Positions 22,521 through 32,873 of a DNA stretch of 57,345 bases are shown piece after piece. Each line of letters starts with the position of its first letter. Position 1 is the first letter of the stretch. The stretch comes from Lentisphaeria bacterium. GTDB taxonomy: Bacteria > Verrucomicrobiota > Lentisphaeria > Victivallales > Victivallaceae. A model generated the notes under the pieces. It ran no database searches and had not been told where the DNA came from. It saw nothing but the letters and a program-made list of their open reading frames with translations. A program made the position numbers and the translations under genes. The stretch lies in the NCBI GenBank assembly GCA_017507125.1, contig JAFWBQ010000068.1, positions 1 to 57,345 of the forward strand, read 5' to 3'.

Positions 22521-24545
22521 TTATTTTTCTTTTTTCAATGCCTTGATCTGATCTCTCAGATCTGCGGCGCGCTCAAACTCCAAAGCCTCTGCGGCTTTGA
22601 GCATTTCAGAGGTAAGTTCATCAATAAGTTTGCGCCCTTCACTTTCGGAAAGTCCCAGTTTTTCAAGATTCAGCTCTCCCTCAACCGAAAAAACAGCATC
22701 GGCGATACCGGAGCTGCTCCGGAACCTGCCGCCCTTTTTGCTTTTGCCGCCAATGATCTCAACGATGGACTTACCGGGCGCTTTGATGATGGTCCGGGGA
22801 ACGATATTGTGTTCTTTGTTATAGGCAAGCTGTTTTTTGCGCCTCGCGTTGGTCTGTTCTATCAGTTCCTCAATGGCAGGAGTCTTTTCATCGGCGTAGA
22901 GGATAACTCTCCCTTCCGCATTACGCGCAGCGCGTCCGGCAGTCTGGACCAGTGAACGCACTGAACGCAGGAAACCTGTTTTATCTGCATCAAGGATCGC
23001 CACCAGTGCCACTTCAGGCAAGTCGATCCCCTCCCGGAGCAAGTTGATGCCGATAACGCAGTCACAACTGCCCTCACGGAGCTTTTTCAGCACCCGCACC
23101 CGTTCAAAGGCGTCCAGCTCAGAATGAAGATAGGCGGCATTGATCCCCACCTCAGAGAGGTAGTCAGAGAGCCTTTCTGAACTTTTTTTGGTCAATGTTG
23201 TCACAAGGACCCTCTGATTCTTAGCGGCACAGGCGCGGATCTCGGCGATCACATCATCCAGCTCACCCTCAAGAGGACGGATCTCAATTTCAGGATCAGG
23301 CAGTCCCGTGGGACGCACCACAAGCTCCACAGGGTCGCCTGAGCGTTCAAGTTCAAAGGTGCCGGGAGTGGCTGAAACGTAAATGGTATCGCCGGTCAGC
23401 TGTTCAAACTCCTCAAAACGCATGGGTCTGTTTTCCAGCGCCGAAGGCAGGCGGAACCCATGCTCCACAAGCACCTCTTTACGGCTGCGGTCAGCCTTGT
23501 ACATTGCCTGGATTTGAGGAAGCGTCACATGAGATTCATCAATGATTGTCAGAAAATCCTCAGGAAAAAAGTCAAAAAGACAATAAGGACGCATACCGGG
23601 GCTCCGCTTGGAAAGATGCATGGAGTAATTCTCGATGCCGCTGCAGTATCCGATCTCGTTCATCATTTCCAGATCACAGTTGACCCGCTCTCTGACCCGC
23701 TGGGCTTCAATGAGCAGATTGCGTTCTTCAAAAAAGCGTACCTGCTGTTCCATTTCCTGGCGAATGGCACCGGAGGCCTCCTGGATCCGCTCCGGGGGCA
23801 TGACAAAATGCTTGCAGGGAAAAAGTGTTCCCAGTTCCACTTCGGCTTTTCTTTTACCGGTCAGAGCGTCTCGCCGCTCAATAAACTCCACTTCGTCGCC
23901 GAAAAAGCCGACCCGGATGAACTCTTCGTTCTGAGGCTCAAAAACGTCGACCGTATCTCCTCTGACCCGGAACTCACCTTTGGAAGGCGCCGTATCGTTT
24001 CTTGTATACTGAACAGCAATCAATCTTTTGAGAAGTTCATCTCTCCCGATGGTGTCGCCCACAGAAAGACGCACGCACATTTCGTTGTACTCTTCCGGAG
24101 CTCCGAGACTGTATATACATGAAACACTTGCCACAATAATAACGTCGCGCCGCTCCACCAGACTGGCAGTGGCAGAAAGGCGCAATTTTTCGATTTCCTC
24201 GTTGATGGAGGAGTCTTTGGCAATGTAGGTATCCGTCTGAGGAATGTAGGATTCAGGCAGATAGTAGTCGTAGTAGCTGATAAAATACTCAACAGCGTTT
24301 TCAGGGAAAAAACCTTTGAACTCGCTATAAAGCTGTGCAGCAAGGGTCTTGTTGTGCGAAAGCACCAGCACCGGACGGTCACATTGAGCGATCACATTCG
24401 CCAGAGTAAAGGTCTTACCTGACCCCGTAACGCCCAGCAGAGTCTGATAGCGTTTTCTCTGCTCCAGTCCGGCAACCAGAGAGGCGATGGCCCCCGGCTG
24501 GTCACCGGCAGGAGAAAAAGGCTGATGAAGCTTGAAAATCCCCAT
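22521..24545 (-). CDS. uvrB: Excinuclease ABC subunit B
   Basis: A 674-residue damage-verification helicase of nucleotide excision repair; it receives damaged DNA from UvrA and recruits UvrC. Walker A is GVTGSGKTFT (residues about 38-47), the damage-probing beta-hairpin is SYYDYYLPESYIP, motif II is DESHVTLPQ, and later motifs include INLLREGIDLPEV and QTAGRAARN. The C-terminal UVR motif (LEFERAADLRDQIKAL) that contacts UvrC is present. Length is normal. It begins 19 bases after the PilC/GspF gene, so DNA repair and secretion genes seem to share one mRNA. Confidence 0.97.
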   Translation of the reverse strand: MGIFKLHQPFSPAGDQPGAIASLVAGLEQRKRYQTLLGVTGSGKTFTLANVIAQCDRPVLVLSHNKTLAAQLYSEFKGFFPENAVEYFISYYDYYLPESYIPQTDTYIAKDSSINEEIEKLRLSATASLVERRDVIIVASVSCIYSLGAPEEYNEMCVRLSVGDTIGRDELLKRLIAVQYTRNDTAPSKGEFRVRGDTVDVFEPQNEEFIRVGFFGDEVEFIERRDALTGKRKAEVELGTLFPCKHFVMPPERIQEASGAIRQEMEQQVRFFEERNLLIEAQRVRERVNCDLEMMNEIGYCSGIENYSMHLSKRSPGMRPYCLFDFFPEDFLTIIDESHVTLPQIQAMYKADRSRKEVLVEHGFRLPSALENRPMRFEEFEQLTGDTIYVSATPGTFELERSGDPVELVVRPTGLPDPEIEIRPLEGELDDVIAEIRACAAKNQRVLVTTLTKKSSERLSDYLSEVGINAAYLHSELDAFERVRVLKKLREGSCDCVIGINLLREGIDLPEVALVAILDADKTGFLRSVRSLVQTAGRAARNAEGRVILYADEKTPAIEELIEQTNARRKKQLAYNKEHNIVPRTIIKAPGKSIVEIIGGKSKKGGRFRSSSGIADAVFSVEGELNLEKLGLSESEGRKLIDELTSEMLKAAEALEFERAADLRDQIKALKKEK

Positions 24546-24564
24546 GGAAACAGGATTTTCCTTT

Positions 24565-25806
24565 TCAGCTCATCTTTTCAATAATCTTCACAAGGGGCAT
24601 GAAGAGGGCGATAACGATGGTACCCACGATACCTGCCAGAAGCACGATCATCAAAGGTTCGATCATGGAGGTCAAAGCGCCTACGGCGTTATCCACTTCA
24701 TCTTCGTAGGTATCGGCGATCTTGGTAAGCATTTCAGGGAGTTTACCGGTTTCCTCGCCCACTTCGACCATGGAAACCACCATTTCTTCAAAGACTTTTG
24801 TCTTGCCGAGAGGGGGAGCGATACCTTCACCTTCTTTCACAGCATCGTGGACCTTTTGGATGGCTCCGGCAACGACTTCGTTACCGCTGGTCTCTTTCAC
24901 AATGGCAAGTGCGTTGAGAACAGGCACACCTGAACTCATCAGTGTACCCAGAGTACGGGAAAACCGTGAAACGGCTGTCTTGGCGATAATGGGACCGAAA
25001 AGAGGAACATTGTATTTCACCCAGTCAAATGCCCATTTCCCCTGAGGGATCTTCACAAGGATCACAAAAAAGAGGACAACTCCTACAACACCCCCAACGT
25101 ACATATACCACTTTGAGACCAGCGTATTGCTTATACCGATGATCAGCATGGTAATACCGGGCAGCGGTTCCGAGGGCCCCAACAGATCACGGAAGATTTT
25201 TTCAAAGTTGGGCACGATGAAGATCATCAAACCCACCATGGCAAGGATGGAGATAGAAAGAATAACGATAGGATAAATCATTGCCGATTTCACCTTTCCG
25301 GCGATCTTGGCGGCCTTTTCCATAAAACTTGCCAGACGGTCAAGAATGATTTCCATGGCACCGGAGGCTTCCCCTGCACGAACCATGTTCAGATAGAGCT
25401 TGTCAAAAGATTTGGGATTCTGTGAAAGAGCTTCAGCAAAAGTGGCACCACCTTCCACAGTATCTGCCGTTCTTCCCAACACGACCTTGACTGCCGGGTT
25501 GGCAGCCTGCTTCTCAAGGGTCCTCAAAGAACGGATCAGAGGCAGACCTGCGGAAAGCAGAATAGCAAGCTGACGGGTCAGCACCGTAAGCTCTTTGCGT
25601 TTGATGACCATAGGCCCCAAAGCCATATTGAAACCACTGCCAGCGGTCTTTTTGGCTTTTTTAGTGGCAACAACGGCTTTGACAGACATGGGAAACATGC
25701 CTTTTTGTTTGAGTTCAGCCATGGCTGCGTTTTCACTGTCGGCAACGATCCGGCCCTTCTGCTCTTTGCCCATACTGTCCATTGCAGTATACATATATTG
25801 CGGCAT
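24565..25806 (-). CDS. Type II secretion / type IV pilus inner-membrane platform protein
   Basis: A 413-residue PilC/GspF protein. It has an N-terminal cytoplasmic T2SSF domain, three membrane helices and a second T2SSF domain; the repeated motif appears as LLSAGLPLIRSLRTLE and LMSSGVPVLNALAIV. The C-terminus TSMIEPLMIVLLAGIVGTIVIALFMP is the usual final helix. It forms the platform that couples the ATPase to pseudopilin assembly. It follows two GspE/PilB-type ATPase genes in one operon; the pilins it moves may be those at 8.9-10.6 kb. Confidence 0.94.
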   Translation of the reverse strand: MPQYMYTAMDSMGKEQKGRIVADSENAAMAELKQKGMFPMSVKAVVATKKAKKTAGSGFNMALGPMVIKRKELTVLTRQLAILLSAGLPLIRSLRTLEKQAANPAVKVVLGRTADTVEGGATFAEALSQNPKSFDKLYLNMVRAGEASGAMEIILDRLASFMEKAAKIAGKVKSAMIYPIVILSISILAMVGLMIFIVPNFEKIFRDLLGPSEPLPGITMLIIGISNTLVSKWYMYVGGVVGVVLFFVILVKIPQGKWAFDWVKYNVPLFGPIIAKTAVSRFSRTLGTLMSSGVPVLNALAIVKETSGNEVVAGAIQKVHDAVKEGEGIAPPLGKTKVFEEMVVSMVEVGEETGKLPEMLTKIADTYEDEVDNAVGALTSMIEPLMIVLLAGIVGTIVIALFMPLVKIIEKMS

Positions 25807-25850
25807 ATTCTTTTTCCTTTCCGGTAAAAAATCAATAAATTGTCAACACA

Positions 25851-27545
25851 TCAGGTGTAACGGACAACCTCATCAACCGATGTTTCGTGATTGAAGATGG
25901 CAAGCAGACCATCTTCACGCAGGGGACGCATACCGTATTCACACGCTTTATCCGCCAGCTCATTGGCAGGAGCTCCATTGGAAATCATTTCCCGGAGTTC
26001 GTTGTTCACCACCAGAAGTTCTGTAAGAGCTTTCCGGCCCTTGTAACCTGTATTGTTGCAAATGGGACAACCTTTACCGTAGACAAATGTTTTTCCTTCC
26101 ACCTGACCGCGTTCAAGATTGAGACGGTCAAGATCCTCATCCGTGGGCACATATTCGGTCATACAGTTTTTGCAGACCCGGCGGATCAGGCGCTGCCCCA
26201 GCACCCCCACCAGAGAAGAAGCAATAAGGAAGGGTTCGACTCCCATATCCGCCAGTCGTGTCACGGTACTGGCAGCATCGTTGGTATGGAGCGTACTGAA
26301 CACAAAGTGTCCCGTCAGAGAAGCTTCAACAGCGATCTGAGCGGTCACAAAGTCTCGGATTTCTCCCACCAGGATACGGTCAGGGTCCTGACGCAAAAAG
26401 GCGCGGAGTGCTTTTTCAAATGTCATGCCCACAGCATCGTTGATGGGACACTGGATAATACCTTCGATATCGTATTCCACAGGGTCCTCAGCGGTCAGAA
26501 GTTTGTCTTCCGGATTGTTGATCTCGCCCAAAGCAGAGTAGAGCGTGGTGGTCTTACCTGAACCGGTAGGCCCCGTTACCAACAGGATGCCGTTGGGCAG
26601 ATGGATCAGCTCACGGATCTTGTCAAGCACATCCTGACCGATACCGAGGGCGTCAAGCTGCAAGTTGACCACAGAACGGTCAAGCACACGAAGCACCACG
26701 GATTCGCCGTGGCTGGTGGGAAGACAGGAAACACGCAAGTCCACGGGACGACCGTTGACCTTCATCTGGATACGTCCGTCCTGAGGACGGCGGCGCTCTG
26801 AAATGTTGAGTCCGGAAATGATCTTGATACGGCTGATGACAGGGGCCGCCAGGCTCCGGGGCGGCGGCGGCATTTCGTAAAGAGCACCGTCCACCCGGTA
26901 ACGGATCCGGAAGTTCTTTTCAAAAGGCTCAAAGTGGATGTCTGATGCTTTATCATGAACTGCCTGTTTGATAACGGCGTCCACAAATTTAATGATAGGT
27001 GCAGCGTTGGCAAGATCCTCTTCATCCCCTTCTTCTTCGATCTCTTCGGGGTTGATGTTGAACTCTGCCACAATATCAGCCACAGAATCGACCTTTTCAG
27101 GATAGTAACGCTCCAGCTCCCCGTCAAAAATATCGGGGTCGCAGGGAACAGGGACGATATCCTTATTGAGAATGAAACGCAAAGCCTCGACCGTCTGGTA
27201 ATCCAGAGGACGGCGCATGGCAAGTTCGATGCCCGAATCATCATACCTGAGGGGGATCACCTGATGAGTACGGGCGAGATTGAGATCGACTTTCTCGATC
27301 ACATCCCGACTTATATCTCCAAAAGATTTGGGATCCCATACATAGGAACCCAGGTTGTCAGCCATGCACTGAAGCAAATCAGCTCTGGTAAAAAGTCCGA
27401 AGTTGCTGATAACCTCAAAAGCAGATTTTCCTGAGCGTTCACACTCCTCAGCCACAGCATCCAGCTGTTCTTTCAGCTGTGGATTGGCTGCGCCGTATTC
27501 GTTGAGGATCAAATCAACAAGTGCGCTGTTTTCAATGTCAATCAT
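25851..27545 (-). CDS. GspE/PilB-type secretion ATPase, second copy
   Basis: A 564-residue hexameric ATPase for pseudopilin or pilus assembly. The N-terminal GSPII_E domain (about 1-150) is followed by the ATPase core with Walker A GPTGSGKTTTLY, Asp box ITGH-like segment TAEDPVEY, Walker B LVGEIRD and the His box SLTGHFVFSTLHTNDA. A tetracysteine zinc site (CKNC and CPICNNTGYKGR) marks it as PilB/GspE rather than PilT. It lies 15 bases after a paralogue with about half identity, and 44 bases before the platform gene. The pair may serve two different filaments or form a mixed motor. Confidence 0.94.
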   Translation of the reverse strand: MIDIENSALVDLILNEYGAANPQLKEQLDAVAEECERSGKSAFEVISNFGLFTRADLLQCMADNLGSYVWDPKSFGDISRDVIEKVDLNLARTHQVIPLRYDDSGIELAMRRPLDYQTVEALRFILNKDIVPVPCDPDIFDGELERYYPEKVDSVADIVAEFNINPEEIEEEGDEEDLANAAPIIKFVDAVIKQAVHDKASDIHFEPFEKNFRIRYRVDGALYEMPPPPRSLAAPVISRIKIISGLNISERRRPQDGRIQMKVNGRPVDLRVSCLPTSHGESVVLRVLDRSVVNLQLDALGIGQDVLDKIRELIHLPNGILLVTGPTGSGKTTTLYSALGEINNPEDKLLTAEDPVEYDIEGIIQCPINDAVGMTFEKALRAFLRQDPDRILVGEIRDFVTAQIAVEASLTGHFVFSTLHTNDAASTVTRLADMGVEPFLIASSLVGVLGQRLIRRVCKNCMTEYVPTDEDLDRLNLERGQVEGKTFVYGKGCPICNNTGYKGRKALTELLVVNNELREMISNGAPANELADKACEYGMRPLREDGLLAIFNHETSVDEVVRYT

Positions 27546-27559
27546 CTTCTCTTCACTCC

Positions 27560-29266
27560 TTATTCCTCATCACGCAGCGTCACAAAAAGCACCTCTTCAA
27601 GAGTGGAAATACCGGCTTCCACCTTACGCAGAGCGTCATCGCGCAAACTTCTCATGCCGTTGCGGCGGGCGAATTCACGCAGCGTCACGGAGTTTTCATT
27701 GGCAAAGATCATCTTGGCAATATCCTCGGTAATGAGGAATATTTCATAAATACCGATACGGCCCTTGTACCCCGTACCGCCGCAGCGGCGGCATCCCTTG
27801 CCTTTGTAGAACTGGTGGTTGGCAAGATACTCCGGGGTCAGCCCCAGCAGACGGCATTCAGAAGGTGTGGGCGTATAGGGTGCCTTGCATTCGGAACAGA
27901 TACGGCGCAGCAGACGCTGTGCCATGACCGCCCGCAGAGAAGTCGCCACAAGGAAGGGTTTCACCCCCATATCCACAAGACGGGTGATGGCACCGGGAGC
28001 ATCATTGGTGTGGAGCGTGCTGAACACAAGGTGTCCCGTAAGGGAGGCGTTGATGGCGATTTCAGCAGTTTCCACGTCTCGGATCTCACCGACCATGATG
28101 ATGTTGGGTGCCTGACGCAGCATGCTTCGCAGAGCAGCGGCGAATGTCATATCCACATGACGATCCACCTGCACCTGATTGATACCGGGGAGCTGGTACT
28201 CAATAGGATCTTCCACGGTGATCAGCTTGCGCGCCGGTGTATTGATGGTATTCAAAAAAGCGTAAAGAGATGTGGTTTTACCGGAACCGGTAGGGCCGGT
28301 CACAAGAAAGATACCGTCAGGATAGTTGATAATACGGTTGACCATATCAAGGTCATCGGCATAAAATCCCAGTTTGGGGATATCAAGCTGGATACTTGCT
28401 TTATCAAGAATACGCATGACCACGCTTTCACCGAAGTTGGTGGGAATGCTGGAAACACGCAAGTCCACATCCTGACCGCTGACAGTCAGTCGGATACGTC
28501 CGTCCTGAGGGATGCGCTTCTCAGTAATGTCAAGTCCGGAAAGGATCTTGACACGGCTGGTAAAGTTGGGCTGCAGATATTTCGGAGGTCCCTCAACTTC
28601 ACGGAGCGCACCGTCGATACGGTAGCGCACCCGGTAACGTTTTTCCATAGGTTCAAGGTGGATATCCGAAGCCTTCATCTTGTAGGCATCGACGATCAGT
28701 TTAGTTACCAGACGGATGATGGGCGTATCGTCATCTTCGGGCAATCCGTCATTATTGCTGCTGCTCTTGTCAATGACGTTATCGGACTCATCAAAGTCGC
28801 TTTGATCCACATCACTGACGACTTCATCTTCCTTGTAATACTTATCGATCATCTTGAGGATCTGAGCCTCAGGAGCGACCACGGCATCAACGTCGATACC
28901 CAGCAGATAGCGCAGCGTATCAAGTTTTTCCATGTCCGTGGGATCACTCATGGCGACAGTCAGCATATCATCATGCTTCATCACAGGGAAGACACTGTAA
29001 TGACGTGCGATATCCACACTGAGAGCTGAGATGATCTCAGGTTCAATGTCATAGTCATTCAGGTCAACGACTTCCCATCCGTACTGCTGAGCCAGCATGG
29101 AAAGCAGTTCACTTTCCTGGATTTTCCCCTGTTGAAGCAATACGTTGACCGGATCGGTGATCTCATCACTGTTCATGGCAGCTTCCCGGGCATAATAAAC
29201 GTCCTCAGCAGTAACCATGCCGTACTCTTCGAGCAGCTTCAATATATATTCAATGTCGCGAGCCAA
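27560..29266 (-). CDS. GspE/PilB-type secretion ATPase, first copy
   Basis: A 568-residue ATPase, paralogue of the next gene. It has an N-terminal GSPII_E domain, an acidic linker (residues about 155-180, rich in Asp and Ser), then Walker A GPTGSGKTTSLY, VEDPIEYQ, Walker B MVGEIRDVET and SLTGHLVFSTLHTNDA. The zinc site is CSECKAPY with CRRCGGTGYKGR. I chose a TTG start at 29266: GGGAGG lies six bases upstream and the protein then begins (M)ARDIEYILKLLEEYG; the ORF extension upstream has no such signal. It is the first gene of the assembly operon and has its own promoter inside the end of thiI. Confidence 0.93.
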   Translation of the reverse strand: MARDIEYILKLLEEYGMVTAEDVYYAREAAMNSDEITDPVNVLLQQGKIQESELLSMLAQQYGWEVVDLNDYDIEPEIISALSVDIARHYSVFPVMKHDDMLTVAMSDPTDMEKLDTLRYLLGIDVDAVVAPEAQILKMIDKYYKEDEVVSDVDQSDFDESDNVIDKSSSNNDGLPEDDDTPIIRLVTKLIVDAYKMKASDIHLEPMEKRYRVRYRIDGALREVEGPPKYLQPNFTSRVKILSGLDITEKRIPQDGRIRLTVSGQDVDLRVSSIPTNFGESVVMRILDKASIQLDIPKLGFYADDLDMVNRIINYPDGIFLVTGPTGSGKTTSLYAFLNTINTPARKLITVEDPIEYQLPGINQVQVDRHVDMTFAAALRSMLRQAPNIIMVGEIRDVETAEIAINASLTGHLVFSTLHTNDAPGAITRLVDMGVKPFLVATSLRAVMAQRLLRRICSECKAPYTPTPSECRLLGLTPEYLANHQFYKGKGCRRCGGTGYKGRIGIYEIFLITEDIAKMIFANENSVTLREFARRNGMRSLRDDALRKVEAGISTLEEVLFVTLRDEE

Positions 29267-29314
29267 AAGAAACCTCCCAACTGTAAAAAACAATCAAAAA
29301 AACGTCATAAAGAA

Positions 29315-29343
29315 AAATTAACGCAGGTTAGCTGAAATGTCAA
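29315..29343 (-). promoter_or_regulatory. Promoter of the pilus/secretion operon
   Basis: Minus-strand TTGACA (29338-29343), 17-bp spacer, TAATTT (29315-29320). The -35 box overlaps the last codons of thiI, so the ATPase-platform-uvrB genes can be expressed apart from the nucleotide-sugar block. Confidence 0.65.
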
Positions 29344-30539
29344 GTCCATTCTTCCAGGTTTAGTGCAATTTTTTCCAATATTTGCCAATAATCGGGAATT
29401 TTTTTCTCTTCCTGTTCCAAGATTTCCGGTTCAGAAGAGGTACAGGGCGAAGAAGGAGCAAAGACAGTGCAGCTGTCCGGCACCTGGACATTTGAAATAT
29501 CAAATGTGCCGATTTCTTCTGCAAGCCGGATACACTCCAGTTTATCGCTTCCCACCAGAGGACGCAGAACCAGCATATCCACAGCTTTACCCACTGAATA
29601 CATATTGGGAACGGTCTGACTTGCCACCTGTCCCAGTGAGTCACCGGTAACAAGAGCATGACAACGGCGGTGCCGTGCAGCAATCTCGGCAATACGCATC
29701 ATGGCACGGCGGTAAAGAACAGTCCTGAATTTTTCTTTGCAATTGTCTCTTACTGCCTTCTGAAACTCGCTCAAATTGGCGATACAGAGAGTTCCGTGCA
29801 TCTGGTATTCATTGAGCTTCCCCGCCACGCGCTGAACTTTTTCCACTGTTTCAGGAGGCGTATAGGGCGCACTGTGAAAGGTAATAAAATCACAGGGAGA
29901 TCCCCTTTTCATAATAAGCCATGCCGCCACAGGAGAGTCGATCCCTCCGGAAAGCAGGGTCATCACTCTGGGATTGCATCCCACAGGCAGTCCGCCGGGT
30001 GCAGGAATACTTTCCATAAAAAGCACGGCGAATTCATCTCTTACTTCACATCCGAGGGTGATTTGAGCGTTGTTCAAATCAATGGTGAACTTATCTTCGC
30101 CGGTCCTGGCGGCAACAGCGGAAACAAGATCTATCTCTATATCTCTGGAAGTCAGAGGGAAACGTTTATTGCTCCGTCTTGCCCGCACTCTGAAAGCGAC
30201 TTTGCCCTCACCCTGATATGCGCCAATGGCGCCTGCAGCAAGTTCGACAGCAATGGGACGGATCTCTTCCATATCGACAGCAGTGATCACTGCCGGAGAA
30301 AAACTTTCAAGGCCGAAACACTTGCGAAGCTGGCTCTTGATAACATCAAGCTGTTCCCCTGTAAATGCCCCTTTGTCATCACGTTCGACCCGTACTCTGC
30401 CTCTGACCCGGGAAACTTTGATACCGTCAAGAGTTTTAAGCAGATGACGGATATTTTCGACCAGACAGCGTTCAAACATGCCGCGGTTGTTGCCTTTGGT
30501 GGCAATTTCGTGATAACGGCAAATGATGCAATTATACAT
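29340..30539 (-). CDS. thiI: tRNA 4-thiouridine / thiazole sulphurtransferase
   Basis: A 399-residue ThiI of the short form. An N-terminal ferredoxin-like and THUMP region (about 1-165) binds tRNA, and the PP-loop LLSGGIDSPVAAW (residues about 177-189) activates the uridine at position 8 by adenylation. The C-terminal rhodanese domain that carries the sulphur cysteine in E. coli ThiI is absent, as in many bacteria that use another sulphur carrier. The start at 30539 (MYNCIICRYHEIATKG) has GAGGTGGAGA upstream. The gene follows the UDP-xylose synthase by 14 bases. Confidence 0.94.
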   Translation of the reverse strand: MYNCIICRYHEIATKGNNRGMFERCLVENIRHLLKTLDGIKVSRVRGRVRVERDDKGAFTGEQLDVIKSQLRKCFGLESFSPAVITAVDMEEIRPIAVELAAGAIGAYQGEGKVAFRVRARRSNKRFPLTSRDIEIDLVSAVAARTGEDKFTIDLNNAQITLGCEVRDEFAVLFMESIPAPGGLPVGCNPRVMTLLSGGIDSPVAAWLIMKRGSPCDFITFHSAPYTPPETVEKVQRVAGKLNEYQMHGTLCIANLSEFQKAVRDNCKEKFRTVLYRRAMMRIAEIAARHRRCHALVTGDSLGQVASQTVPNMYSVGKAVDMLVLRPLVGSDKLECIRLAEEIGTFDISNVQVPDSCTVFAPSSPCTSSEPEILEQEEKKIPDYWQILEKIALNLEEWT

Positions 30540-30553
30540 TCTCCACCTCAAGT

Positions 30554-31519
30554 TCAGGAACGGCAAAACTCAGGATCTTCCTTGAGCAGAGTATCAAAAT
30601 ATTCGATCGTCAACTCAAGCCCCTTCCGCAGCGGTGTCACAGGCTGCCAATTGAGGATCTCTCTGGCTTTGGTGATATCGGGACGACGCTGTTTTGGATC
30701 GTCTGCCGGAAGTTCTTTGCGGACCAGTTCTGATTTGGAATCCGTAAGTTCAATGACCAGCTCAGCAAGCTGCAGAATGGTAAATTCACCGGGATTGCCG
30801 ATGTTGACGGGACCGGTGATCTCATGGGGAGTCGCCATCATGCGGATCATCGCCTCGATCAGGTCGTCCCGGTAGCAGAAACTGCGTGTCTGTGAACCGT
30901 CACCGTAAATGGTGATAGGTTTGTTCTGGAGTGCCTGCAGAATGAAGTTGCTGACCACACGACCGTCATTGGGGTGCATTCCGGGACCGTAAGTATTGAA
31001 GATACGCACGATCTTGATGTCAAGATCACACTGAAGCCGGTAGCTGTTGAAAAGAGTTTCAGCACACCTTTTGCCCTCATCATAGCATGAACGGATCCCG
31101 ATGGGATTGACATTGCCCCAGTACTCCTCCACCTGAGGATGAACAGCGGGATCACCATAAACCTCAGAAGTTGAGGATTGGAGGATCTTTGCACCGAGAC
31201 GTTTGGCAAGTCCCAGCATGTTGATGGCACCATGGACACATGTTTTGACTGTCTGCACAGGGTCTTTCTGGTAGTGTATCGGGGATGCGGGACAGGCAAG
31301 ATTGTAGATCTCATCCACCTCGACATAGAGAGGGAAACTCACGTCATGACGCATCAGTTCAAAACGGGGATTCCCCAGAAGATGACGTATATTGCGCTTT
31401 GTGCCGGTATAAAAGTTATCCACGCAGACCACATCATTGCCGCGGTTCAAAAGTTCTTCGCAGAGCCGCGACCCCAGAAAGCCGCTGCCGCCGGTAACTA
31501 AAACGGTGCGATTACCCAT
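30554..31519 (-). CDS. UDP-glucuronate decarboxylase (UDP-xylose synthase)
   Basis: A 321-residue NAD-dependent short-chain dehydrogenase. The NAD site is GGSGFLG (residues 10-16). The stretch [19 protein letters not shown], with YDEGKR as the YxxxK site, is diagnostic for UXS enzymes that convert UDP-glucuronate to UDP-xylose. Other marks are [10 protein letters not shown] and [13 protein letters not shown]-xylose would be a donor for surface polysaccharide. The gene that makes UDP-glucuronate is not obvious here, because the dehydrogenase at 35.7 kb looks like the UDP-HexNAc type. It sits 13 bases after the RfbH-like gene in one operon. Confidence 0.92.
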   Translation of the reverse strand: MGNRTVLVTGGSGFLGSRLCEELLNRGNDVVCVDNFYTGTKRNIRHLLGNPRFELMRHDVSFPLYVEVDEIYNLACPASPIHYQKDPVQTVKTCVHGAINMLGLAKRLGAKILQSSTSEVYGDPAVHPQVEEYWGNVNPIGIRSCYDEGKRCAETLFNSYRLQCDLDIKIVRIFNTYGPGMHPNDGRVVSNFILQALQNKPITIYGDGSQTRSFCYRDDLIEAMIRMMATPHEITGPVNIGNPGEFTILQLAELVIELTDSKSELVRKELPADDPKQRRPDITKAREILNWQPVTPLRKGLELTIEYFDTLLKEDPEFCRS

Positions 31520-31532
31520 AACTTTACGTTCC

Positions 31533-32873
31533 TTATATTTTCTTGCGGCAGAAAGAGATAATGCTTTCTGCCATATATTCTGATTTTTCCAAACTCATTC
31601 CGGGATAGACACCGATCCAGAGACCTCTGTTCATAACGCCGTCAGTATGGGTCAGAGGAGAAGCGATCCGGTAGTCCCTGTTGATGACCAGATTTTCAAA
31701 ACAGGGATGCCGGGTGAGATTGCCGGAAAAGAGATTCCGGGTCTGGATATTGCGTTTCTCAAGAAATTCAGCCAGTTCGTTCCGTGTAAAACCGGCATCT
31801 TCGCTCAATGTAAAGAGGAATCCGAACCATGCCGGATCACTCTGAGGCAGTTTTTCCATGATCTTCAGCTGCGGAATATCTTCAAGGCGCTCTTTCAGAT
31901 ACTCAAAGTTGCGTTTGCGGAGCGCTGAAAAGCCTTCCAGTTTTTCCAATTGGGCGCAGCCGACGGCAGCCTGCATATCAGTGGCTTTCAGATTGTAACC
32001 GAAGTGACTGTAAACATACTTGTGGTCATATCCGGCAGGAAGAGTGCCGAACTGTCTGGTAAAACGGCATCCGCAGGTATTGTCACAGCCTGACTGACAC
32101 CAGCAGTCCCTGCCCCAGTCCCTGAAAGAAAGTGCGATCCGGGCAAGCAGAGGATCCGAGGTGTAAACAGCGCCCCCCTCCCCCATGGTCAGATGGTGAG
32201 GAGGATAAAAGCTGGAGGTTCCGAAATCACCGAATGTCCCGGTAAATTTTCCATTGTAACGCGATCCCAGTGCATCACAGTTGTCTTCAACGAGCCAGAG
32301 TCCATGTTTTTTGCAGAAAGCACAAACCCGTTCAAGATCAAAGGGATTTCCCAGCGTATGAGCCACCATGACAGCTTTCGTCCGGGGTGAAAGGGCCTGT
32401 TCAAGAAGCGCCGGATCGATATTGACCGTTGCGGGGTCGATATCTGCAAACACCGGAACTGCGCCATACTGTATGATGGGGGAAACCGTTGTGGGGAATC
32501 CCGCTGCAACGGTAATGACCTCATCGCCCCGTTTGATTCTTCTTTCGCCCAGCTCCTGAGCGGTCAGGGCCATAAAAGCCAGCAGATTTGCAGAAGAGCC
32601 GCTGTTGACAAGGAGACATTTTTTCACCCCCAGCATGGCGGCGAATTTCTCTTCAAACTCCCGGGTATATCTGCCGGATGTGAGCCAGAACTCCAAAGCG
32701 GAATCAGTGAGATTGACCATCTCTTTTTCATCAAAGCATCTTCCGGCATAATTGATCCGGCTCTCTCCCGGAACAAACTTTTCGGAACTTCTGTCGTGAA
32801 CGAGAGTATAATAACGGGCAGTAAGTTCCAATATCTGCCTTCTGATCGCTTCAGCTTCTTTTATCTTGTCCAT
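31533..32873 (-). CDS. rfbH: CDP-4-keto-6-deoxyglucose 3-dehydrase (E1, RfbH family)
   Basis: A 446-residue enzyme of the aminotransferase fold that removes the C3 hydroxyl in 3,6-dideoxyhexose synthesis. It uses PMP and an iron-sulphur centre. The hallmark is histidine instead of the PLP lysine: [17 protein letters not shown]. Four clustered cysteines, [16 protein letters not shown], bind the [2Fe-2S] cluster. It overlaps rfbG by 13 bp. The partner reductase E3 (RfbI/AscD) that must re-reduce it is not found in this window. Confidence 0.95.
   Translation of the reverse strand: MDKIKEAEAIRRQILELTARYYTLVHDRSSEKFVPGESRINYAGRCFDEKEMVNLTDSALEFWLTSGRYTREFEEKFAAMLGVKKCLLVNSGSSANLLAFMALTAQELGERRIKRGDEVITVAAGFPTTVSPIIQYGAVPVFADIDPATVNIDPALLEQALSPRTKAVMVAHTLGNPFDLERVCAFCKKHGLWLVEDNCDALGSRYNGKFTGTFGDFGTSSFYPPHHLTMGEGGAVYTSDPLLARIALSFRDWGRDCWCQSGCDNTCGCRFTRQFGTLPAGYDHKYVYSHFGYNLKATDMQAAVGCAQLEKLEGFSALRKRNFEYLKERLEDIPQLKIMEKLPQSDPAWFGFLFTLSEDAGFTRNELAEFLEKRNIQTRNLFSGNLTRHPCFENLVINRDYRIASPLTHTDGVMNRGLWIGVYPGMSLEKSEYMAESIISFCRKKI

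Noticed and set aside
27521..29029. 502-codon plus-strand frame antisense to the secretion ATPase
   Set aside because: It mirrors the conserved ATPase frame and shows low-complexity His/Gly repeats without a known fold.
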